From the NCBI GenBank assembly GCA_013423325.1, contig BLJB01000049.1, positions 335 to 64,334 of the forward strand: 64,000 nucleotides of DNA. Direction: 5' to 3'. The notes under the pieces are model-generated. The model searched no databases and was not told the origin of the DNA. It worked only from the letters and a program-made list of their open reading frames with translations. The position numbers and the translations under genes are program-made. How positions within the stretch are numbered: position 1 is the stretch's first letter; each line of letters starts with the position of its first letter. The stretch comes from Usnea hakonensis (taxonomy: Eukaryota; Ascomycota; Lecanoromycetes; Lecanorales; Parmeliaceae). Shown piece after piece: positions 10,901 through 21,877 of this stretch.

Positions 10901-12540
10901 CAGGCGACCATCCTTTTTATCCAAGCACCTTTTGATTGTGTCTTCGTATTTGCTCCAATAAGCTGGAAGAATGAAACATGCAGGAGCTAAGAGCATGGTA
11001 GCCTTCAGAAGCTTCGCAATTTGCTTGAAAAGGATGTCATCCAATTCGCGGTTGATTGGTAGAGATGCCTAGGAGTCGTTTAAGTCATGCCAGATTTCCA
11101 TGCGAGTCACATGGACGATTTACCTCATCTAAATGCTTCAACAACGCTTCAGCTAAACGTCGTCCACGTCGTCTGTGCTGGAGAACATCTTGCTGATGGA
11201 TTTGCACAACTAGGAGCCACATGGGTAAAGTATCTAGATCACTGTCTCGAAAGGATGCGATCACCCAGTCAAGGTAGTGGTCCTGATCGAGAAGATGCTC
11301 AGAGTAGAGGTGTGTAATTAGACGCAAGCTAGTGATCCGGGTTAGCACAAGACATGGACACACGAAAGACTGTGCTCTACCCGTAGTTGATCTTAGACCT
11401 CCAGTCAGCATTGCCACATAAATCAATGATAGACTCAAGAAATTGCTCGACATTAGCTGTCCAATCTTTAATCCATTTAGCCTCACCGCCCACGGTAAAG
11501 ACACCGCCAGTTCCCTTCCTTTTGAACGCTCGAATCTCGTTGGCCCCCACGCATTTCGCAAGCCAGATGGCTCTAAATGTAGGTATATCTTTGCTTAAGC
11601 AGTGGTCCAAGAGTATTTTTCCCCGGATGCCGTGCGGAATGGTCCGACTCAACCGTCTTAAAGGGATCGAAGGATTTGCAAGATCTCTGAGCCAAGCCTC
11701 TCGCTTCGTGTCTGTCAGGGTGACCCTCGGTGGAGGCTTGAAGGTGCTGTTTGTGGTAATGGTGCCGTGGATCTGCCTTTGATCGAGTGCTGAAACGAAG
11801 AGTGACGACAAGATCTGGAGGCCAGACTTGTGCTTCAGGCTAGACCAGACGGATGGTCTGGCAGTATTAGACTCGTTCTGGGAGACCTGGGATTTGTCAA
11901 AGAAGCCTTGTTTGGTGGTTAGCTCGTTAAGGGTGTCTTCTGCATGACATCCTGTCCATGGGAAGAAGTCGGCCGGCCCTAAAGGGTTGTGAATATGTAT
12001 ATAGACTTTCGCACAAGATATGGGACACCAACCAGCTTTATGGAACCGCGGCGCAAAGGACGGAGGTTCAGGGACATATGGTTTTATTGGGACGGCATCT
12101 TTTGCAGTGGCTCTTTCCATAGCTAGCGCGCGGCCTTGCTGAACACCAACACATTGACGGATTTGACTTTGGCGAATGGGAAATAAGGGGGACTGCTGTC
12201 CATTTTCTGCAATCTCTACCTCGGGTAAGGAACTCGCAAACCTAATGAGGGGCCCGCCATTGTTGTTGCTTGTCGCATTATCGATGTCCAAAATGCCTTG
12301 CAAAGTGCCGTTCCTCTTTTCGATTACATCTGGAGCACAATCTCCAATCTTCTGTCTCTTCAAAGCAGGCTCGGAGACTTCTTGGAATATGGCTGGAGCA
12401 ATAGGATTGGGATTGAGATTGAATGACTGACGCGGCCAAGATCTAGGAGTCTGCTGAAGGTCGTGAGAAGCTGTGCGAGGAGGAGGCAATGGAAAAGAGC
12501 GACTGCCGCAGGACAATGGCGGCGCAGAGTTACTGGTCAT
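7951..12540 (-). CDS. MED12: Mediator complex subunit 12 (Srb8)
   Basis: Four exons (12540-11381, 11328-11124, 11068-10430 and 10380-7951) sum to 4434 nt, an exact frame for 1477 residues, which supports the splice model. The conserved fungal Srb8/Med12 signature is in exon 1: FFPWTGCHAEDTLNE, QGFFDKSQ, a basic GLQILSSLFVSALDQRQIHG segment, then FKPPPRVTLTDTKREAWL and IPHGIRGKILLDHCLSK. Exon 4 is a long alpha-helical repeat. Med12 links cyclin C/Cdk8 to Mediator and mainly represses or tunes RNA polymerase II transcription in the nucleus. The N-terminus is Pro/Ser-rich and disordered. It is convergent with RGD1 and divergent from the Asterix-family gene, with 539 bp between start codons. The exon 3 donor could also be three bases earlier (at 10432); both choices keep frame. 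Confidence 0.92.
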
Positions 12541-13079
12541 GGTTCAGTCATGTCGGCCGAGAAAAAAGGGCTTCTAAATGACTTTAGAATCATCGAGTCG
12601 ATGAGTGGAGTAGGTAGGGAAGGACGCAATGTGGAGAGGCTTGTATACAATAATGTAGGTATGTGTCAGTAATTTAGTAAAGATGATAGTAAATGGAAGT
12701 TGTGTAGATTAGTCCAGGTAGTAGTTTGTTTGTATGGCACTTAAGGTAAAGTACGGTAGTGAGGAAGTTGGGGGCAAATGTTGAGCATGTGGGCAACTGG
12801 AGCAGGTGTTCTGGGCTCTAATGCGGGCGGGAACTCGGGAGGCTTTTTTCCGCGGATAGGTACTCGTACTGCGTAGATCTTGCCTCATAATATGGTCCGA
12901 GTGTCAGTACCTAAAGCTGTCTTACTTGCGTCTTGCTCGACCAGACCATTACCTTAATTTCTATTGTTTAATTTACTTTGAAGCAAAACACTTGTTGCCT
13001 GGTACTTAGGTACTACTTCCTATCTTAGAAGTTCCTGTTCAGACACGACTAATAGATTACTAAGTTACTCTTTACCGTT
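12541..13079. promoter_or_regulatory. shared divergent promoter region MED12 / Asterix-family gene
   Basis: 539 bp between two start codons on opposite strands, without a gene. It must hold the promoters of both genes. No specific site is claimed. Confidence 0.45.
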
Positions 13080-13779
13080 ATGGCATCAAGAAAGGATATG
13101 CGGAGAGAAAATCTCAGTAACATCTATCCATCAAAACCTCCCCTCTTACCACTTCAACGTACTGACTTATCCTGCGCTAGTTATCCCTTACAAAGAATCG
13201 TCTGCGGAGAAGCCAGATGATATTGCCAATACAATGGCCACCACCTTGCCAATGGTTGCGGTAAGTCTCGTCTCGCCTTCCTTCCTTATTTGGCTGATTT
13301 GAGAAAGATGTTCACAAGAAACAAGTAAGAACTTTGTCGCCTAGCAAAAATCCAAACAATTTACTGACGCCTTCAAAACATCAGGATGATTGGCTGGTAC
13401 GTTGAAAGGATTGGCGTGTTGCATGTCATTCTCTGACAAATTACAGGGCCTCCTTTGTCTTTGCCGTACAAACATGGCTAGCTCAAACGCCCGAGCAGGC
13501 ACAAAAGTCTGGCACCCCTGGCTATATGGGCGCCGGAATGGCTCGTGAGGACTCTCACTTTATGATACAAAGATTTTATGTCTTGCCATAAACTGACCTA
13601 TGCCTTTTATCAGTACTTGCGGTAGGAACAGTATGTATTCCTCTTTCATTGGAATTTGATCACTTATCATCTTCTGTAGCACTAACAGCGGCTAGACATA
13701 CCTTCAACTTTTCATGCCGCCCCCAAGCGGTTCCCATGCAACAGGTACTCAAGCGCCTGGAGCAGCACCGCCATCCTGA
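13080..13779 (+). CDS. Asterix/UPF0139 family ER membrane protein (PAT complex subunit)
   Basis: Seven small exons: 13080-13116, 13181-13260, 13308-13324, 13385-13396, 13447-13544, 13614-13630 and 13696-13779. They join to 345 nt, an exact frame for 114 residues. The product begins MASRKDMRRENL, then IIPYKESSAEKPDDIANT, ATTLPMVAMFTRNKMIGW, a second hydrophobic stretch ASFVFAVQTWLAQTPEQ, then LLAVGTTYLQLFMPPPSG. This matches the fungal form of Asterix (WDR83OS/CNOT?-unrelated UPF0139), a small ER protein that in animals works with CCDC47 as an intramembrane chaperone for nascent multi-pass proteins. Three exons are only 17, 12 and 17 nt long, so automatic annotation will often miss this gene. 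Confidence 0.85.
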
Positions 13780-14378
13780 TCTCATGAGGGGGTCTAATTA
13801 CCCAGGAATACTGCGGAGAAAGGATGCCCTTATCTTTCCTTGTCCTTTTTTATGTGCATGGTGTGTGTATTACAATTTAGTCGAAAAGAGAGGCTTCCCT
13901 GTGACAGTGCCTTGTGATCCATGAAAGAAATAACCTCAAACACATATCAAGTACAAACACGTATCAAATTGTTGCGATAAAGATTCTAGTAGAAGGAATC
14001 GTTGCATCAGTCCATGACTGTTCAGGTGACTTAAAAATACATGCTTTTTCATAGGCATCGAGTCGTAACAAGAACTGAAGAAAGGCACCCTCCAAGTTTG
14101 GAAAGTGAGTGTCAGACTAAATCAAATGCAGTTTAACGTTGTTCAGATATCCCGGCTAACTCTAAATTTCACCCCCTCTCAACCTCTCTTCAAACCGCAT
14201 AGTCACAATCTACGCATCACTTACAAACCCACCAAACAACTCCATCCCACTTCACCCAGTCTCTTAGGCAATATTCATTCTACTAGGCGCAGCAGACTCA
14301 CCGTCCGCTAGACTATCATCGACCTCCCTCCTTACTTCACACACACCTATCCCAAAGTCACCGAGATCATACGAGTTT
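13780..14378. promoter_or_regulatory. SUI1 upstream region
   Basis: 598 bp between two plus-strand genes. The half nearest SUI1 (about 14165-14350) is CT/CA-rich, as in promoters and 5' leaders of strongly expressed fungal translation genes. No other gene is seen. Confidence 0.4.
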
Positions 14379-15076
14379 ATGTCCATCGAAAATCTCAAGA
14401 CCTTCGGTCAGTATCTCCTACGTGTTTAAGAGCAACTTCCAATCATCCGGGCGACCTGCCAACGTAAAAAGTCCCTAGGCGAGACAAGGCATGATGGATT
14501 ATCTGCGTTTCTCGGATTCTTGCCGGCATCTTCAAACTTTTCATATGGACCACCTTGCTGATCTCTCCAGACCCCTTCGCCGAAGCCGACGAAGACACCG
14601 GGGAAACCAAGCAGTCTCAAAATTACATCCATATTAGGATTCAGCGTACGTCTGACCCTTTACAAATCAATTTCCCGCACTGAAGACAAAAAGGTTAATT
14701 CGCTGACTTGACCTTGATAATAATAGAGCGCAATGGTCGCAAGACCTTGACTACTGTCCAAGGTCTGCCCAAAAAGTTCGACCAAAAGAAAATCCTTAAG
14801 GTCATTAAGAAGAAATTTGGTGAGCTATTATGCCATGCTTGAGAATAACTACGCTGATGCCTCTCTGTTTAGCCTGCAATGGCACCATTGTCAATGACAC
14901 TGAGATGGGCGAGGTGATTCAGCTTCAGGGGGATCAGCGCAAAGACGTCCAAGAATTCTTGGTCGACAAAAAGGAGGGGCTTGAACTGGATGCCAAAACC
15001 ATCAAGGTACTGCTTTCAACATGCAGCATAACGTCGATGGTCAAGCTTACAGGTCACGCAGGTCCATGGGTTCTAG
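14379..15076 (+). CDS. SUI1: translation initiation factor eIF1 (SUI1)
   Basis: Five exons encode about 114 residues. The first short exon gives MSIENLKTF and ends at 14406. After an intron to 14570 comes DPFAEADEDTGETKQSQNYI, then HIRIQQRNGRKTLTTVQGL, PKKFDQKKILKVIKKKF, ACNGTIVNDTEMGEVIQLQG, DQRKDVQEFLVDK and the terminal VHGF. The GRKTLTTVQG and FACNGT segments are diagnostic of SUI1. eIF1 sits in the 43S preinitiation complex near the ribosomal P site and enforces AUG selection. The last exon codes only VHGF and the stop, and the intron before it ends at 15061. Length and motifs are those of the family. Confidence 0.95.
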
Positions 15077-15444
15077 ACCCGAACGATATCGCCCCGAATG
15101 GCAATCTCCTCCAGTGGACCGATAGAAGTCTTTTCGGCAAGGACACCTCTTTTGCTTCTTCCCTCTTCTGCTGGTGAGGTGCGTGTCAAGCGATAGCGTG
15201 CGTCGGGGCGTTGGGTGAATACCCTTTTGAGTGCATCTTTGGTGTATACTAGGGAAGCTTTCTTGTCTTCGGAAGGGATCAGATAGTGACGAGAAGTGCT
15301 ATGCGATGGCTCGGCGAAGCCTGCCATTCTTTACCAGGGTATGAGTGCAGATAACGAAGACTCCGAGTCATTAAAGCAATGTCTATCGATATTTCAGAGC
15401 GCTTAATGAATCAACATAGGTCAACATGGATCAAGTATTTACAG
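15077..15444. other. convergent space SUI1/EOS1
   Basis: 368 bp between two stop codons. An 84-codon minus-strand frame (15327-15073) runs to the SUI1 stop but shows no family motif and is probably chance. 3' untranslated regions are expected here. Confidence 0.4.
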
Positions 15445-16522
15445 TCACCGCGGAGCCTCCTTCAGCGCCACAAGATAATCCAAAATTCTCCGCAACATTA
15501 AAAATAGTGGGACAACCGGGTCATTTTCCCGAGTCAGATGTAGCTGAAAAAGCAAGGTACAAAGACTGACAAAGCTAGCAATAGAAAACACTCCGATAGA
15601 CGCAGATGTCTCCTTTCTGATGTTGATCTTTCGCTGAGTGATATGGTATAGCATAGTGAGGGTCTGTGCCGCTGTTAGTTATCGGTAGTAGCCTGGCTAG
15701 AATCTTGCGGACAGTTGCAATTGAAACCCAAGCTGGGAGCAGCATTCGAGGGTCCTCAGAAGCGCCTGAAAGATATCTACGCACAGTTTAGTGTTAGCAT
15801 TGCTCCTTTAAGCCAAGCATCTGAGCTATGCGAAGAGTCTCCGATGGGATAGACCGAGGGACTTGCTCTTGAACCTCGTTTGAAGATTTGATTTGGGCAC
15901 GACGTTGGAAGAAAAATTACGTACAAGACCCACGATGTAACATAGGCAATCAAAAAATTTGTCGTCAAAAGTCGAACAACGGCGGCGGAAGGGGTATAGA
16001 ATAATAGCCTGCAATTGCTTAGCCGGGTTTGGGAAGATGCTCGCTGTTCCTTTGCTCGTCCTTACCATCTTGACATAAGGCAATCCGTAAAGAAGTATGA
16101 CAGGTACGCTGCCGCCGAGCACTGTGCGTACAATCTCCGTCAGCCCAGTCTGAGAGGTAGCTGCTGCTAGCATCGATCGTGTCCATTGACGTTGATCATA
16201 CCCAAAGAATGGCCAAGAATACTTCGGTGACTCTAAAGCGTTTCTCCACTGTCCAAACATCCCCAAGCGCCCCGGCTCCATCGCTTCGCAACAGCTCTCC
16301 CAGGAAGGTAAAGGCGCAGCGGAGGCCCCACCATGCTGCTGGAGCGGTGCTGAGGGTTCGACAGATCAGAAGCGGAATATGCCACCGAGCATTGACGCCC
16401 AGGAGAATTGCAACACGTGGATGGGAAGTGCTTGAGTATTTGGTGGCTTCATTCTTTACGCTGGAAGAGGAGAAGCTAGCAGCATAGCTGGGAGGATCTG
16501 GAGAGGACGCCAGGGAAGCCAC
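15445..16522 (-). CDS. EOS1: Eos1-type N-glycosylation/ER membrane protein
   Basis: Six short exons read on the minus strand. Exon 1 (from 16522) has a Ser-rich leader, then RVAILLGVNARWHIPLLICR and TLSTAPAAWWGLRCAFTFLG, ending VTEVFLAILW. Later exons give CSAAAYLSYFFTDCLMSRW, LLFYTPSAAVVRLLTTNFLI, SGASEDPRMLLPAWVSIAT and LYHITQRKINIRKETSASIG. This order and wording match the fungal Eos1 family (multi-pass ER membrane protein needed for normal N-glycosylation and oxidative-stress tolerance in yeast). At least four hydrophobic segments are visible. The exact biochemical activity of the family is not established. It is convergent with SUI1 and divergent from the mL45-like gene (223 bp apart). 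Confidence 0.85.
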
Positions 16523-16745
16523 TTAACCAGCGGCATGTGCTGCCGCATCTGCAAAATGGACAGAACCGAAGAGGTCAGGACAGAGATGTCGTTTTCTAAT
16601 AAGGTTGCCTCTGGGCTCTGGGTTTTCCCGCTACGGCACGTTTAAGGTTTCTGAGAGACCCTCGGACGGAGATATTATACATACCTACAAAGACACTTCT
16701 TGTAGCCAGACCCAGCAAGTACTCCAACCTGTTTAAGATAGCAGT

Positions 16746-17742
16746 ATGCCTTTTTTCCATCCTCAGGTGCCGGCCTTCTGCTTCTCCTTTCATCCTCCAC
16801 GACGTATACGACCTAGGCAACGGCTCATTTTCCAGCCGAACCATCCAAGAAGCTATGCTGCTCAAAGGCGTGCGCCAAATGAGCGTCGCCAAATAAAGAA
16901 TGATGTGGGACTCCTGCCAGGTAGCTAGCTGTAGCCTTTTGCTTTCCCACAATTTCTAAAGGCTAACCGTTACGCCTTCTAGGAACATTTGTTATGCCGT
17001 CTGGGCCTAGGAAACCGTCCCTCTTTCGAACACCAACTCTACGTTTACGATTAGAATGGCACAGACTCGGGCAAAAATTGCGCGCTTTGCAAGGGTGAGT
17101 GTCTTGATTGGCGCATGATAATGGATCGTCTTCGGCTTTTATTTGACCGCTGTGTAGATCCATCATGTATAAGTACTTCCTGAGGAGCCGACCTTGGCCT
17201 AAATTGCGACGCCGAAAGATCGCTCCCGAGGCAGTAATGCTCTATGAAAAAATGTACACCGCTTTCGCCAAGTAAGATGCATTATACCTTTGCCACAAGT
17301 GTAGTCTGACCGCCCTACTCCTGAACACAGCGGAGACACGGCGACCCTGAAGAGTGTCTGCCACGATGGACTACTTGCCTCGCTTCGCACTCGAATCAAT
17401 GTTCGGCCACCCAAAGAAAGCCTGCAATGGATTTTACATGGATGTATTGGCTTTCCCCGTATTGTCAGTACTAATATCGTCACGTTAGAGATCGAGAAGT
17501 CGGCGCTGTATCAAGCGGTCGTCAAGATAAAGTCAATGCAGAGCCTCCGGAGGACGCCAATGAATGGTCTTGTAAGCGATATAAGCAGAGAGAAGAAGAC
17601 GGTCGAATACGTCGTCTTGCAAAAGATGATGTTGAGAGGCGAAGAGGGGAAATGGAAAATTTGGGGAACAATCGAGGAAAGCAAAGTTGAGGACGTACTG
17701 GGCGATGACGCCGTTGTCGCTACGCAGACCTTGTCAAAATGA
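16746..17742 (+). CDS. mitochondrial ribosomal protein mL45 / MBA1-like
   Basis: Four exons. The first (16746-16919) encodes an Arg-rich, acid-poor leader that looks like a mitochondrial presequence, then RSYAAQRRAPNERRQIKND and VGLLPG. The next begins at 16980 (TFVMPSGPRKPSLFR). Then come YKYFLRSRPWPKLRRRKIAP, and finally GDTATLKSVCHDGLLASLRT and IEKSALYQAVVKIKSMQSLR with EYVVLQKMMLRGEEGKWKIW. The last part has the fold and pattern of the Tim44/mL45/MBA1 domain (cystatin-like, ending in a WxIWG strand). Members bind the exit of the mitochondrial ribosome tunnel and help insert nascent chains into the inner membrane. The start at 16746 is the first in-frame ATG of this exon; an upstream exon cannot be excluded. 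Confidence 0.72.
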
Positions 17743-17945
17743 TGACAATGGGAAAGAGCTGCTGTAATAGCTATGTACACATAATTATGATAGTGCCATC
17801 CCTCGTTGCATGACGAAAATTCTTATGTCTACATTGGGACAGGTTTAGTAAAGCCGGTTCAGTCAAGATGACAGCTTCGCCTACTATTCTTGTATCCCTG
17901 ACTCGTCATGTTTCCTCTAGTCAATGCAGTCTTGTAACCTGCAGC

Positions 17946-20868
17946 TCAAAAGAACTTTCCTCTCTGGTTGTTGGTATTGGTTGGAGCGGCACGCTCTTCA
18001 GGATCCTCAGGCTCTTCGCCAAACGTTACTGCACCACCAGTATATGGCGGCGGCTGTGATGGGAGAGGACGATCGAAAGCGTTAAATCTGTGGCCCGTCC
18101 ATTTGGCGTGAATCCACTGAAATCCTACACGAAGTGCAAATGCTCCGCCTCCCCACAAAAGACCCCCAATAGGGGCCGCAACGAAAGCGCCTACAAAAAT
18201 CTTCGTTAGCCACAGGGCTACCCGACTACTTAGGCTCGGTGGCAAAATTTACCAAAAGCACTCCAGTCGTCCGCGTATAGCCCATTTTCTACGCAGATGT
18301 GGGAGTCAGCAATGGTTATTCTAGGTAGGAAATGGAGTTACAAGACTATTATCGAGAGCAGGAGGTTGCTCTTCCTCCCAATACATGTATTACGACTTGA
18401 AATCATTCCTAAAGAGGGAGAATTGGCTCACCCAGCAACAAAAGATATGCACCTTCGTGCGCGTTGCCAAAGTCTGTATGGAAAATTCGAGGTCAGTATT
18501 ACCTTTTCCAAGGGATAGTCTGATAGAAAATACTTGGTATGCATACAAACGGTGCCAAAGAGGAAGACGGTAAATAAGCCACCCAAGCCGCCTACTACAA
18601 CCTCAAATCCGCGCCACCAGTAACACGCATCGATTAAGCCGACAATGAGTACGGGGATCGAACTGGCGCTTACAAGGTCAGATATCAAGTAAATCTGCAG
18701 GATATCCGGACTCTTGAGAGCTACAACCACGACTGGGAAGGTAATCAGCAAGACCGCCAATCTGATCCACCAAAGATCCAATTTGTTGCGAAATAAATCG
18801 TTAGACCCGGTCGAAACCATGGCCGACAGGAAACTGTCGAACGCGGCTGTACTTAGAGACACAACCATCACAAGAACAATGCCAACTACCCAGCTAGGAA
18901 GTTGCTCGAGCAGAAGGAAAAGAGCGATATCACCATCTTGTGGCGGATTACCAGGCCAAGCACCTGTCCACGCCGCCAGAAGTCCAGCTGCACCAACAAG
19001 GCCCAAGATACAGGTGACAACGATAGTCGCGACTGAAGTGCCAATGACTAAGTCTTTGTCTGTCTTGGAAGCAAAGGTGCGCATCCAGAAGCCAGAAATA
19101 AAGAAATCGTTAGTTAGCACGGCTACTGGAAGAATGTACATGAGCTGCCAGCCAAGTAGACTTGATTCGAGCAAGCCTGAAGGTTCAACGAGGCTCTTGT
19201 CGATGTGTGTCTCGAGGCCGACAGTGATGACAGCTAGAATGACCAAACCGACTACCATAGCACCTTGGATATTGTCGGTAATGAAGGAGATGCGGAAACC
19301 GCCCAGAGCTTTGATGAACATGAGGCAAATCTCGTGGTTGATTTATTGCTGAAACTTACAAGTGTATATAGTAGTTACGGCACATTCAGTAATGACAACA
19401 GGCAGACCTTCGAGCCCCGTCAAAGCGTTGATAATCTGCTGGAGAGCGGAGAGCTCTGCCACCATATAGAGAAATAATGTGACGAGTCTGGACTAACGAT
19501 ATCAGCAATTCATCCTTGAATGTTTGAGTAACTACTATTCACGTTAATAGACTTAAATACAAGGCTGTTACAATGCCGAACTACGTATATTTCGAAGTCA
19601 GTCTTGCTCGCTAGAGATAGGAAACAGTGTTTCAGAACTCTTTCTGGAAGTAGAAAGATAATCTTGCCCTCGGAATATGTCTTGTGGCTCACTTTTGTTA
19701 CCCAAGGTGTAGAAGCAGCTCCGAAATGTACATACCCTCTGTCTTGTCCTAGCACAATCCGGAGTCAGCATTCCCATCTAAATACTGAGAAGTGTCTAAT
19801 AAAGCAGTTCCGAAGTGTCAAGATAGTGCGTTATTGATTTGCTCTACAAATATATCTCGCGGCTCGAGAAGTAACCTCGGACTGGAAGGGTGAATTAGAA
19901 TAGTATCTTACCACTCTGTCAGGACGAAGCCTTCTGGGCATTTTCTTCGGACAATGGGCCCAAGAAAGCCGAATACTAACAGTGGCAAAGATGAAGAAAG
20001 TGTATATACAATCAGCCCCTGGACGCCGGCGATTGTAGATATTTCAGGATAAGAGAACAGGATACCCGATCCAAGAGCTGTAGCAGATCGAGTATGTCCT
20101 TTGGTCAGCAAGCGTGGAACCAAGCCTCTGGGCAGAAAATAAAAGAAGGCAGCCAAGCATTGACTTAGCTGAATGTTCACAGTGCTCATCTCAGCTTCGT
20201 CCAAAGACAAATGGAGGAACCTCTCGACGCCTGGAGCGAAGAGCTGGATCAAGCTAGTCTCCGTCCGCGCCTTGATAAAGCCGCACAGAACCTTTGCCAA
20301 GGTATTTTTTATTGTCTTCAATCACTGGCAAACCCATATAGGCAGACTCTGTAAATTGTCTTGCGCTGATTCTGTAATTACGAACCTGAGGAACCTAACC
20401 ACGATTTGCCCAACATATAAACTCGTACCTGAATTTATCATTCTTCATGGGCGCGGGCAGGGTTGGACTTTGCGCTGGGAGCATTGCTGCTGCTTGAATC
20501 AACGAACTATAAGAGATCCGAGTAGACTCACAGGATGCAATGAAGTTCAGGGTCAGGGGAATCGCTAGAGCTGAAGTTAGCTCGCTCCTTCCTCGCACCA
20601 AGCAATGGGCTAGCTTGTGTTGGTCAGAGCTAGGAGCAGGATGTTGAGTTGTGTCTAACCCTTCTGGGTACGATTCGTCGCCAGGAAATGACTCTTGGAC
20701 TGGTTCCTCCAGCGCCAAGCAACGTAGAGGCCCGAAAGCCTTCGTTGTGAGAGCATTGGATGTCAGCGTTTTTGGTCTATGGGCCCGTTTGTGTGGTTTC
20801 ACGTACAAAAAAGCGCCATAAGTGAGGTATATGATGACATTCGAAGCTTGGAATGATGGCTGACCCAT
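17946..20868 (-). CDS. sodium:solute symporter family transporter
   Basis: A minus-strand gene of many exons, many membrane spans and a hydrophilic C-tail. Read by splicing: MGQPSFQASNVIIYLTYG, GLYVAWRWRNQSKSHFLATN, RTQKALAIPLTLNFIAS, then GSGILFSYPEISTIAGVQGL, RRKCPEGFVLTEWTRQRFG, IVTALYLSLLTLVTLFLYMV, AELSALQQIINALTGLEGLP, LGGFRISFITDNIQGAMVV, and at the end ENGLYADDWSAFGAFVAAP. The AELSALQQ and TDNIQG segments are typical of the fungal SSF group related to bacterial proline/urea symporters. The substrate cannot be told. Two exons are very short (13 nt at 19736-19748 and 38 nt at 19543-19580), and one intron is long for this window (about 20070-20520). The model is continuous, so I read it as intact rather than a pseudogene. 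Confidence 0.75.
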
Positions 20869-21877
20869 TGTAGTCGATTGGGTCTTTTTCGTCTTCAGCA
20901 AATGGTTACGTGATTTGTGGCAGGTTGTGACAAGAAAATCCGTCAGGTATCTAATCTTTGATTAGTCATGTTGGTGCTCTACCTACTTGAAGTAAAGTAA
21001 TTAACACTACAACGGGAAAGCATTGCGAGGATGAATAGGTCTAGCTTTGTTGTAGCAGAGCCAACGACGAGGCAAGGTATCTGCAAGGTCTTGATAGTGT
21101 CTAAATAACTCTTATAGTTGTATATACGAATTCTCAACGATTAGGCATGAAAACGGCGTACAGAGAGATAAGTTCTAGACAATCTACTTGAAAGCCTCAG
21201 GTCTTGCTATGAAAATTTTTAGATTCGAAGCTCGTGCTATGCTGCTGTATATGGTCGCTCATGAATGCTTGTGATTGTTGCTGATTGCTGGCCACTCTAA
21301 TTTGCGACAGATGCGAAGGGTTTTAAAGCTGGAGCTAAAGGAAGCTGAGGCATAGATAGGGGAAAGATGAAAGGACTATCATCGTCATCAAATGTTCTTC
21401 CCGGGAACCTTAGATAATAATGGCCTCGGTGCGCGGAACCACTTTGGCCGCTGTGGTTTAAAAGATAGCAAGGTCAAAAGACTGCATCCCGATCAAGCAA
21501 AGAATGTGAATGAAGATCGTACTAAGTTGATGTCAGCGACACGATCAGATCGAACATGAACAGCACCATACGCCGCATACCTTATTCCATGCAAAGGTTC
21601 TCTCTCCAGCAAAAGAATACTTGTCTGAACTTCAGCCAGTGTGCGCCAAGCCCCACAAATATCCCAGCTCAAAGTTGAACTCGAAGGTCTAGGTGACATA
21701 TTACACTGAAAGATGATTGAGCCACGACGGACGCACCGATAGGATAACATATATTGATCGACATGGATTGACACGTGCGACACTGGATACAAAGTGCAAG
21801 GGTTCGCAAACCGGAAATTCTGCCATGACCAGTCCAGAGCGAGTCAGTCATGATAAATTGACCCTCTTCTGATGTGA
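20869..21877. other. intergenic region upstream of the transporter
   Basis: About 1 kb between the transporter start and the 3' end of the RNA-binding gene, both on the minus strand. Frames at 21493-21881 are short and unlike any family. Nothing more than promoter and 3' UTR is supported. Confidence 0.4.

Noticed and set aside
15073..15327. 84-codon minus-strand frame between SUI1 and EOS1
   Set aside because: No family similarity, and it ends inside the final SUI1 exon on the other strand; probably chance.
19500..19900. Transporter thought broken because the TRQRYG region was missing
   Set aside because: A 13-nt and a 38-nt exon with proper GT-AG borders and matching phases restore the conserved segment, so a pseudogene call is not supported.
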